Part shown: positions 34,607-43,358 of the stretch, one piece after another
Layout of the letters: every line of letters starts with the position of its first letter
How positions within the stretch are numbered: position 1 is the first letter of the stretch
Origin: Collybia mongolica
Lineage: Eukaryota > Basidiomycota > Agaricomycetes > Agaricales > Clitocybaceae
Direction of reading: 5' to 3'
Length of the DNA: 64,000 nt
Assembly: GCA_013420905.1 (NCBI GenBank)
Contig: JAAXNY010000006.1
Coordinates: 2,108,001 to 2,172,000 of the forward strand
Position numbers and translations under genes: made by a program
The notes under the pieces: model-generated
Seen by the model: only the letters and a program-made list of their open reading frames with translations
The model's database searches: none
Told to the model about the DNA's origin: nothing

Positions 34607-35028
34607 TTGTCTATCATGCCCACAAGCACTGTGCCATTCGAGGTATTGTTCGAGTTCACAAACGATACCACCTGTGCAGTCACTTTGCAGCTTGCTCATA
34701 GGGATGACGACTCGGATGCAAGCAGTTCCAGTGGCGCCTTGATTCTCTTGCATTCAGAGGAGAATGTATCACTCGTGTTAGATGCTGGATCCACCTACCA
34801 CTATACCATTAAACAGCAGTCCAAAAAGGCGCAAATATCGTATGTGCTACAAGAAGCATCCTCTGAGCATTTACTTAATTATACGCATTTTTCGCAAGGG
34901 TGAGAACATGGAAAGACGTACAATGTTACGCAGCGGGTGTATTTTCTGAACAGTGTGAACAAGGCGTTGCGTCCTGGGCACCGATACAGGGTGTAACTGT
35001 AACTTGTCTCCGTAGCGATACATACTGA
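34607..35028 (+). CDS. Small two-exon protein with conserved-looking C-terminus (unknown)
   Basis: I do not recognise a named family. Exon 1 begins at ATG 34607 (or 34616) and encodes VPFEVLFEFTNDTTCAVTLQ, then GALILLHSEENVSLVLDAGS and TYHYTIKQQSKKAQIS, a pattern of beta-strands that looks like a single small barrel or sandwich. An intron at about 34841-34901 (GTATGT donor, CGCAAG acceptor) joins to VRTWKDVQCYAAGV and SEQCEQGVASWAPIQGVTVT, ending SDTY with TGA at 35026-35028. The spliced protein is about 120 residues with five cysteines and no obvious signal peptide. The frame, intron signals and strand pattern support a real gene; its function is unknown. Confidence 0.6.
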
Positions 35029-35247
35029 AGGTCAGTATAAAATTGTGCAGGTTGAGGTCTAGAGCCTGATTTGTCAGGAAGTCGATCAAAGGAATCGGGA
35101 AATGCTATGTGTCCATGTAGATAGTCTGTATATAGCAATTTCCATGGACGTTACAAGCATATTGTACAGGGATAATAGTCAAGTCACCAGCCACTCATCT
35201 AGATTTTGCATCTTGTACTTTGGCCGCATTCCTGGGAAGAAACGAAG

Positions 35248-37503
35248 TTATTGGTGCGACATTCCTGGGTAATGAGGATTTGACACATACGCAAACACGT
35301 TCCAGACACTGGTTTGATTTTCGTAGAATGCATGACCTGTTATCATACGTTTCAACATCTTGCAAAGAGTGGATAGTATAGAACGCACCGTCGTTTGGGG
35401 ATGCCTGTGGAGCATATGTGAGGACAAGTAATGTGATGCAAAGAACATAAAAAAAGCGCACTCCATCAATCAAAGCATCAGCGTACTTGATAATACGGTT
35501 GCCTCCGTTTTCGGTCAGGCCTAGGGCTCCAAACTGCCATGGCATAATACTTCGTAGATTGTGAGATAAAAAATTCATCTCAACGTGGAAGCAAGCACGT
35601 ACCCGCTATTTGAAGGGGATCAAACCTGTTATTTTATGTAGTAGTAGTTATAGTGTTACTTACCCATGCCCGGTTGATAAAGCCAAGTTCACCCAGGCTG
35701 GATAAATATCAGTCTTGTTTTCTTCATGGAGTAATTTTGTCAAAATTTTGCTTCAGGCCGAAGCTTCATGGAAACTTACCGAGACCTGTGACACCAAACT
35801 CTTCTAAGATGACTGGTTTTCCAGCTCTCTTGGCAGCTGGGAAAATGAACATGGAGCGTTTTACATGGAAAAGCAGAAATCTCTACCTTTCGCATGCAAT
35901 TTAATCCAGTCAAGACCCCAAGCCTTCAATGTGAAGTTGGAACCTGGGGTGTCCTAATAGATGATAAAATGAATCAGTGAGCTCAGAGATCGTTTGTGAC
36001 TCACAAGCTGGGGATACCTGATATATGACGGTCAGCATATTATCTGCATGATGAGACCCAACGCCTACCAATATTGAGGGTAAATATGCTAAAATGAGCT
36101 AACATTAATTCTAGGTACCCCAGAATCGGTGGATGATCTTACATAAGTGCCAAAATCAATATTTTCAAGGGTCAGGTCCCGGTCGAAGTCTTCCCCAGCT
36201 ATCCGACCGTTGAGGAAAGCGTCCATATGAAGAGGGCAGCACAAACCTTGCCCGTTGAAGTTATAGTCAGATATAAATTGACCATTATACCAGAAGCCAA
36301 CTGGCTTCTTCCAGTAAAAGTGTCCTTCCCCTCCAGTTGTTATGAGGTGGTATGGGTCACTAGGATAGGTAAGGACGTGCTTGTAAAATCCAAGGAAATA
36401 TAACATACAGGCTTCGAACAAAATCTGCTTGTTGGTTATACCATTTATATAACGTTCCAGAACCAGGGACACAAGCAGGTCCACCAGGTAGATCTCCGAG
36501 ACATCGCGCTTCGTTCATGAGTTCCCATGCAAAGATGTTCGGGGAGTTTTTGTATCTGTTGACAATAGTCTTGACATATCGTTCTGTTGGGCTCCATTGT
36601 CAGCGCGGTCCAGCGCAACCCCACAAGGACACTCACGATATGACGCAATGATTTTTGGGTTAGTATAAAACGCATCATGTGTGCTTCCTGCACCAGCAAT
36701 CCAGTTAACATATAGCTCAGACCCCTGGTTGTAAATTGAGCTGTTTGAGGTTATCAAAACTGAAAGAGCCATACCCCATATCCAACCCTGTATGTTTAAC
36801 TTGAGAAAGCCGAAGCTTGTAAATGGTGTTGTTCAAATGACTTACCAATTGTTTGTAAAGGTGAGAATAATTTTGATGTCGTATTTTCCCGCTGTTGCAA
36901 CGACATTATCGAGGCGCTGTAGTCCTTGCGGCCCATCATTAAGTACCCATTCAGTAGAGTTCCAAACCTTATGGCCTATATTAACTACATATGTAGGTAA
37001 GTTGGGACAGCGTAGAATTACCTGATAGTATGTTAAACCGGAGTTTCGGGCGCCAGCAAGTTCAGAACCATTGATGGCATTGAAGCCCTATAATCGGAGT
37101 GTCAGGTGCAATCAAGGCTGTTCGCAAGATAATCAACCCAAGTCCGCAAAACCTTCACGCCTGCGTTTTTCATTTGCTTGAAAGTACTTTCCACATCATC
37201 TGCGGTGGTAAGGAGTGGAACCCACTGTCCGTTAATCCAGTTAAATTGACAAGCGTAAGTATATGTGTGCGTCAAATCTTACGTAGGAGTTGGTTCCCAC
37301 AAAGTACTGAATGACGGACGTGAGAAATAGGCACAGGTAGGTTAACGGAAGGCACATACGAAAGGCTTTCCATCCAACTCAAACTTCGAACCCTTGGTAG
37401 TAACAAACCCTTTAGGTGGTTTTGTACTAGGGCGTCTAGGCCCCTCTGTTACGGCCGAGTGTACTAGCGTAAACAAAAGAAGCAGTACCAGGTATTGGCG
37501 CAT
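35248..37503 (-). CDS. GH5 endo-beta-1,4-mannanase
   Basis: Secreted mannan endo-1,4-beta-mannosidase (GH5_7 type) for hemicellulose breakdown. The start is ATG 37503 with a signal peptide (MRQYLVLLLLFTLVHS). The mature part begins FVTTKGSKFELDGKPF and continues YFVGTNSYWLP, GVKVLRTWGFNAINGSE and YDIKIILTFTNNWVGYG. The acid/base Glu is in FAWELMNEARC (codon 36510-36512). HLITTGGEGHFYWKKP follows, and the nucleophile is in KPVILEEFGVTG (35799-35804). The last exons give GGNRIIKYADALIDG, ASPNDG and HAFYENQTSVWNVFAYV, with TAA at 35248-35250. About a dozen introns. No cellulose-binding module is seen. The element at 37810 lies 306 bp upstream of the start. Confidence 0.93.
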
Positions 37504-37809
37504 TTTTGGGAGATGGCTATAGTAACCTCCAAGCGACTTATTAAGAGTTTTATAGGCTTTAAACCTGGGATGATATATCCGTTAAAGGGGTGATGGCAAG
37601 GTACTTCGGGAGAATATCGGGGTGTATTCAGAGCTGAACCCGAAGTCCGCCTTGGCCCCACAATGGGTTTCTCCATGGTTTCTCGTCTAGAATCCGTAGA
37701 GGTGTGCATAGATGATGCACCTGGTGGGCCTCCCCCTTCTGGGGTCCCCCCTGTTGTACTCCTGTGTAAACAGAAGTTCGTCGACTTACATACATAAGAC
37801 TCGGATATA
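37504..37809. other. Promoter side of the mannanase gene up to the pogo element
   Basis: This 306 bp lies between the GH5 start and the left end of the pogo element. It has GC-rich and CT-rich patches and no gene. It is the GH5-proximal half of an intergenic region split by the insertion. Confidence 0.5.
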
Positions 37810-37970
37810 CAGTCAACCCTGTCCTAACCCATACTTGTCATAACCCATACTCTGTAATAACCCATGGGTTTGGGGCTTCCACCAAGTTGGTTCGCAGGGA
37901 AATTCGGGCTCCCTGCCATACTCCATAACCCATAGGTCCCAGGGGGGTTTCATAACCCATAATGTACTAA
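37810..37970. repeat. Left TIR and subterminal repeat array of the pogo element
   Basis: It starts with CAGTCAACC and contains five spaced copies of TAACCCAT at about 37824, 37840, 37855, 37925 and 37951. The right end at 43160-43243 has the same motif in both orientations. Such arrays usually bind transposase. Confidence 0.75.
37968..37970. repeat. Target-site duplication TAA, left
   Basis: TAA directly precedes GGGCCTGTT at 37971 and recurs at 40787-40789 directly after AACAGGCCC. A 3-bp TWA duplication is diagnostic of PIF/Harbinger insertion. Confidence 0.85.
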
Positions 37971-38069
37971 GGGCCTGTTCGGTAACTGTCAATAATTTTG
38001 AGTTGCCGATCAATAAAATATGACAGCTTCAAAATATATCGTGGGAATGAGTAACCGACGCACCACGCC

Positions 38070-39437
38070 ATGGTACGAACCCACCACTCTCGCCCCCCTG
38101 TGCGTGAGCCAACTCGCGAAGTCACTCGCCGCCGGAAGGCTCTCATAGCCACTGTTATCACACTTGCAACAGTGGGCGTTGTGCTTCAGACATCTCAGGC
38201 TCGCTACAATCCTGAACCTTACCACACATCGGTACTGTCGGGTGAGGCTTGGGTAAACGAGATGTTAGATGGTCATCATGATAGATTAATGGACAACACT
38301 GGTGTCCGGAAGGATGTTTTTAAGAAGCTGAAGAGAGAATTGATCCAGAAGGGTAGACTGAAGCCTCGGCGACATGTTGGTGTCACAGAGCAGATCGGCA
38401 CGTTCTTGTACCAGCTTGTAACCAATTTGTCTGTGCGGAAAATGGCTGAATGGTTTCAGCGAAGCAATGAGACTATTTCAAAGTGAGTATTCCTGATGTA
38501 TTGCTTCTTGGTAGTGAACCATTGATGCAGAGACACAGATCATTTCGAGCAGTCCTCAATGCAATGGTCTCCAATGGATTCTGCTCAGCATACATGAAGC
38601 TTCCTAACACTCAGGAGATCCCACGTATCATCCACTCCAACACCAAATTCTTTCCATTCTTCAAAGATGCTCTTGGTGCCATTGATGGGTCCCATCTGTT
38701 TGTGAAACCTCCTGCTGCGATAAAGGCCCGCTTTCGTGATCGTAAGGGCAACTTAACTCAGAACATGTTTGCGGCATGCGATTTTGACATGTTCTTTGTG
38801 TATGTCATGACTGGTTGGGAGGGAAGTGCTGCAGATAGTCTTCTGTTCCAGAAAGCAATGGTCTCAGGCTTCGACATCCCACCTGGCAAATACTACGTTG
38901 CTGATGCAGGCTTCCCCAATTGTTGCCAACTTCTCATGCCATACCGGAATGTTCGTTATCACCTCTGTGAATGGCAGGCTGGTAGCAAGCGGTATGTGAT
39001 ACTACTCCCCAATGTTCACAGCATCATGATACCGAATGTCACCCAGACCACAGAACAAGGAGGAACTCTTCAATTTGCAGCACTCACAGCTTCGAAATGT
39101 CATCGAGCGCATTTTCGGCATCATCAAACGCAAATTCAGGATGGCTGCTGAAGCAACTGAATATCCAATTCATATACAAACCCTGATCCCCGTTGCAATT
39201 ACCACACTCCTGAATTTCATCCATCATCATGGAGAAGCTGACTTCCTGATGGAGGTGTCATTGCGTGAGCTTTTGCCTTCAGTTCCTCATGGTGATCAGG
39301 TTCCAACCATTGGTGTTTCAGAGGAAGAAGCAGAGGAAGCAGATTGGAAGCGTGATGAGATAGCAGAGGCAATGTGGGCCAGTTACCAGGAGGAGCTCGC
39401 AGCTAATGGTGTGCCAGAAACGGCTGATATTAATTAA
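38070..39437 (+). CDS. Harbinger transposase (DDE_Tnp_4 superfamily)
   Basis: Cut-and-paste transposase of the nested element. The start is ATG 38070 (MVRTHHSRPPVREPTREVTR). The N-terminal helix-turn-helix part has IGTFLYQLVTNLSVRKMAEW and FQRSNETISK. An intron at about 38482-38530 joins to HRSFRAVLNAMV. The catalytic triad is present: Asp in DALGAIDGSHLFVKPP, Asp in YYVADAGFPNCCQLL and, after an intron at 38993-39052, Glu in QLRNVIERIFGIIKRKFRM. The protein ends GVPETADIN with TAA near 39435-39437. No inactivating change was found. Confidence 0.92.
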
Positions 39438-39547
39438 TATTACTGTGGCTGTAATGAAATGAGTGTGAAGGGCATGATAAAAGAGCGACAATTATAGCTA
39501 TGATAGAGGGAGTGTGGAATGACATAGAATGATGACAATGCTGAAAA

Positions 39548-40635
39548 CTATACTCCCTGTATGCAAATGAGTTCATCGCTGAGCCAGTACGAGCGAGCCT
39601 CCCGCATTCCGGCCTGGGAAACATCAAAGCTCAAGTACTCATGGGCAAGCTCAGCACTTCCATGAAAAACCTTCCGAGCAAGAGCAATTGAGTGAGGCGA
39701 GAGTCCCTCCTCCTTGCAAATAGTATTGAAGGCCTTGTCCTTTCGTGGCATAGCAGGAGAAGTCTCAGAATAAGGGTGGGGAGGGTCAAAAAGCAAGTTT
39801 GAGACAATCTGGTTGACTGAGTTGGCAAGTGACTCAAGTGCCCAAGCACCAGATATGCGAGCACATTTTCGTGGTGGTGCAGGTGTTGCAAGGGGCGGTG
39901 TTGGTGAATGACAGCGCTTCTTTCCCTACAATGATGGTTCAGATCACACACAAGATCATCGTGGCTGGGACATACCTTGTCTTCGGGTGATGAGTCATTT
40001 TCCTTGTCACTCTCATTGTGGTCGTCCTTGTCAGACTCGTTATCTGTGTCAGAGTCTAAGGTTCCACCTGAGCCACTGTTCTGTGGTGCAGCGGAATGCT
40101 TGGAAGAAAAGGCCAGCTCCCCCGTAGCTGTGCAATCCCCAATAATGACACTGATCTGGTCGTACAGCGGGAAGGGCTTTTTACGGAAGGGACGGGCCTT
40201 CTTATGTCCCTGTTGACCACAGTCAGTGTCACAATGATTAGGAATAGGGTATCATATGCTCACCTTGAGGTAACTATCCCAAACTTGGGGCTCAGCGGTC
40301 ACCATCTTCTTGGAGTCATCCCAGCCGAACCCAGACAGCCCTCGAAGCGTCTTCACAATCTTGTACTCTTCTTTGAACTACAGTTGATCTATCAATGACA
40401 TGCTAAACAGATGAAGAGAATTGCTTACCCGGGTCCAACGTGATTTGATCTGCTTTGACATGAAAGGATGACCCTTCGCAGTGAGGTGCTTGGCAACACT
40501 TGTGTAGACAGATGGCTTGAAGTTGTTGTCGGACTGACGGTTCTCGCTAATGGCTTTGAGAAGACGCTCAATGAGCAAGAGTTCGGCAGCATTGCCCCAG
40601 GATGCCTGTCCAGAGTCGCCATCATCACCCGCCAT
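39548..40635 (-). CDS. Myb/SANT-like DNA-binding protein of the Harbinger element
   Basis: Second gene of the element, needed with the transposase for end binding and nuclear import in characterised Harbingers. The start is ATG 40635 (MAGDDGDSGQASWGNAAELL). It leads into a trihelix/Myb-like domain: RLLKAISENRQSDNNFKPSV, KHLTAKGHPFMSKQIKSRWT and, after an intron near 40380-40430, FKEEYKIVKTLRGLSGFGWD. The next exons encode VWDSYLKGHKKARPFRKKPF, an acidic linker (DNESDKDDHNESDKENDSS), a basic PPRKCARISGA stretch and a C-terminal ARKVFHGSAELAHEYLSFD. The stop is at 39548-39550. It converges on the transposase gene. Confidence 0.85.
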
Positions 40636-40748
40636 GAGGGATAGATGAAAAAAAGATGACGCTAGGGTTGCAAACAAGCGCAACCGAACACCCAAACATT
40701 ACAAAATTGAACGATAACCCTATATTAGGTAATTTTGACAATATGTAG

Positions 40749-40786
40749 CGGCAACTCAAAATTATTGACAGTTACCAAACAGGCCC
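40749..40786. repeat. Right TIR of the Harbinger element
   Basis: Read on the minus strand it begins GGGCCTGTTTGGTAACTGTC and matches the left end at 37971-38008 apart from one base. Confidence 0.9.
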
Positions 40787-40941
40787 TAAAATTTATGTAA
40801 TTTCTGGTCTCAATGACATCAATATTTTGTCAACGCATCAAGGAGGGCTGCACGACCCCAACCACTCGAGGGAAAAAAGCCTAAATAATGGTACCCTGCC
40901 TATTAAGCCTGACACCTCAACAAATTCCGTGCCCTGAGTCA

Positions 40942-43063
40942 ATGTCGAGAAAGCCTCTTGAAGTACTCAAAGCTGGTGTGTCCTGACTCAAGGCACAAAT
41001 AAAATCACGCAAGGATGAGCTACTTGCCAAGTTGTCCAACCGCGAGCAGATTTCAAGTGATGATGAAACCTGGCTTGACAATGAGGCCAATCTCGTTGAC
41101 GAAGATGCTGTCATTGATCTTCTCAAGAATGCTTCTGACTATGAGCGCAGGCTGGGACGGCTGGAGTCAAGGCAGAAGGCAGTGGTTTACAAGCTTATGG
41201 AGCTGGGAGGTGTTAAAAAAGCTGTGGGCAATAAGAGAAAATGTTTGTGAAATTTGTAGTGTGAACTTGACATGGATCTCACATTTCTCTGATTTAGGCC
41301 CCAAGACTCAGAAGATAGTGCCACAGGCAGAGAAGGGGAAGAAAGCACCAGTTTTCACAAAGAAAGAGAATGTGACGTTGAAGCAACAGATTGAAATTCT
41401 TGACTGGCATCATGCACAGAAGTCCAGCCAAGGAAAGACTGCTTTGCATTGGAATGAAGCATACCCAACCTTTGCCTCAAGCAACCCACCATTTCAGCAT
41501 GGCTGAAGGACGAGAACAAGTACTGTAAGCAATATGCAGAGGCGCTTGGAAGGGGACAACCCAGGAATGCAAAGCACGTCAAGCAGACAGAGCATCCAGA
41601 AGTCAATGAGATGCTGGAGCTGTGGGTTACAAAGGCCATGTCAGATAATATTCATGTCAGTGGGGAGATTCTCAGGTAGAAATGGAACCACTTTGCCAAT
41701 CTTGTGGGCATGCCAGACAATGAAAGGCTTGCCTTGAGTGAAGGGTGGCTGGAAGCCTTAAAGAAACATTGTGGTTTGCGGAACTACAAGCAGCATGGTG
41801 AGGCTGGTTCTGCAAACCCCAAGGATATTGAGTGCAAGCGTGAGAGACTTTGCGAGCTTATCAGGAGGCATGGATTTTGTTTGAAGGACATCTTCAATAT
41901 GGACAAGACTGGCCTTTTTTGGGCATGAGTTGGATTCCTTCACTGACATAATTTCGTGTACTTACTATGGCTCCTTCAGAATGCCTCCAGACCATGGCCT
42001 GATGAACAAGCCATCTTCTGGAGTGAAGGGCAACAAGAAGCAATTGATGTATGCATTCACAATCAATGCCACTGGTATGGAAAAACTCAGACCCATCATC
42101 ATTGGGAAATTTGAGCGACCACGACCATTTCAACGAAAATCAGGGGCGCAGCTTGGCTTCTACTATCAGAGTAATGCGAAGGCCTGGATGACCACAGTCC
42201 TTTACCAAGAATGGCTTTGTGACTGGGATGCAAAGTTGCGATGTGAGGGACACAAGATCCTTCTGTTCCAGGACAATTTTAGTGCACACAACCCACCTGA
42301 GGATCTCACAAACATTGTGGTTGAGAACTTCTCCCCTAATCTGACAGCTCATGTTCAACCCGCTGACGCAGGGATCATTCGCTGCTTCAAAGCACATTAC
42401 CACGCCCATTTCATGGATCGCGCTATCAATTGCTATGACAGCGACATCCCTCCTGCTGACATTTACAACATTAACATACTCGAATCAATGCGAATGGCCA
42501 ATATTGCGTGGAAAGAGGTCGACACAACCACGATCCAGAATTGTTGGCGGAAGTTTGGCATTCTCCCCGACAGTCTTCTCAATCCTAACTCCACTCCTGA
42601 TGCTCCAGCTATCCACATATCATCCCTTCTAAACGAACCTGCCGACCTGGTCACTGCTGCAGAGAACAATGTTTCTGCTTCCCTAGATCATCTTGAGGAA
42701 ATTGGTGTCCTGCAGCAGGGTAATTGGATATATTTGACTGAGTTGCTCAACCCAGTCAATGAGGACAATACTTACAGTGAAGTGACAGATGAGGAGATCT
42801 ACAAGGCGGTGTTAGAAAGGCGCAATGCAGTGCAGCAGGCAGTGATCAATGGGGATGACGACTCAGATAACGACTCTGCAGAGAAGAAGCTGTCTCGTCA
42901 CGAGGCATTATCTGCTGCCTTGACAATCCAAAAATATGTTGCAGATCTTGATGAGCCATTTGCGCGCAAGTTGGAGGGGCTCCTCGCAAGTTTCAGCCAT
43001 CAAACACGCCTCGACAGGCTCAACTCACTTAAACCTACAACTATTACCAATTATTTTACTTAG
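40942..43063 (+). pseudogene. Pogo/Tigger-type DDE transposase, inactivated
   Basis: The frame opens at ATG 40942 but meets TGA at 40984-40986. The text then continues LKAQIKSRKDELLAKLSNRE and, after a normal intron, VTLKQQIEILDWHHAQ (helix-turn-helix). A one-base frameshift follows near 41470, then SAWLKDENKYCKQYAEAL, and a TAG at 41677-41679 inside LEILR-KWNHFA-like text. The catalytic domain has NMDKTGLFWA, then an expected intron whose donor reads AT instead of GT (41925), then MPPDHGLMNKPSSGVKGNKK. LLFQDNFSAHNPPEDL and HVQPADAGIIRCFK complete the DDD triad. The exon 41980-43063 is intact to TAG. Three of four lesions fit single C-to-T or G-to-A changes. Confidence 0.88.
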
Positions 43064-43159
43064 AAATCATATATACACCATGCAAATACCTTAGAACTAT
43101 GTATAATAGCCCAAATACAACATAATGACCAGAAACAAGCTGTTTAACTGACCCTATAA

Positions 43160-43243
43160 TGACCCCTCCCAAAACCCATACTCTGTGATAACCCATACTT
43201 TTCGGCTTCCACCGAGGGCCATGGGTTATGGCAGGTTTGACTG
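43160..43243. repeat. Right end of the pogo element
   Basis: Carries AACCCATACTCTGTGATAAC, a direct copy of the left subterminal motif, and ends GGCAGGTTTGACTG, the inverted copy of the left terminus, followed by TA. Confidence 0.8.
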
Positions 43244-43358
43244 TAGTGTGATGCGGAGAAATCATGTTTGTTCCTGCTAAACGGAGAAGCCTTCGGTGTT
43301 TGCCATTAGTGAAAAGTTTCTTTGCACCAAGTAAGAAACGCGTCCAGGTGAGGCTGTC

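Larger units (their letters stand above)
37971..40786 (+). mobile_element. PIF/Harbinger DNA transposon, apparently complete
   Basis: A 2816-bp element whose inverted ends match over 38 bp with one mismatch: GGGCCTGTTCGGTAACTGTC at the left, and the same with T at position 10 when the right end is read in reverse. It is flanked by TAA duplications. It carries the two genes typical of the superfamily, a DDE_Tnp_4 transposase on the plus strand and a Myb/SANT-like DNA-binding protein on the minus strand. Both read through after normal splicing with no stop or frameshift that I can see. It is inserted in the left subterminal region of the pogo element. Confidence 0.92.
37810..43243 (+). mobile_element. 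Pogo-like (Tc1/mariner superfamily) DNA transposon, decayed and carrying a nested Harbinger element
   Basis: The ends are inverted: the left end begins CAGTCAACCCTG at 37810, and the right end, read on the minus strand from 43243, begins CAGTCAAACCTG. Both are flanked by TA (37808-37809 and 43244-43245), the usual Tc1/mariner/pogo target duplication. Subterminal copies of TAACCCAT(A/G) occur five times at the left end and about three times at the right. The interior carries a pogo/Tigger-type DDE transposase pseudogene at the right side. The 2.8-kb Harbinger element sits inside the left subterminal region. Total length is 5434 bp, or about 2.6 kb without the nested element and its duplicated TAA. 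Confidence 0.88.

Noticed and set aside
37810..37970. Telomere-like repeats (TAACCCAT) as an interstitial telomere
   Set aside because: Spacing is irregular, the motif has an extra AT, and copies recur inverted at the other end of the same transposon, so they belong to the element.
42140..42669. Minus-strand and alternative plus-strand frames inside the pogo catalytic exon
   Set aside because: The plus-strand exon 41980-43063 carries the DDE-type motifs; these are shadows.
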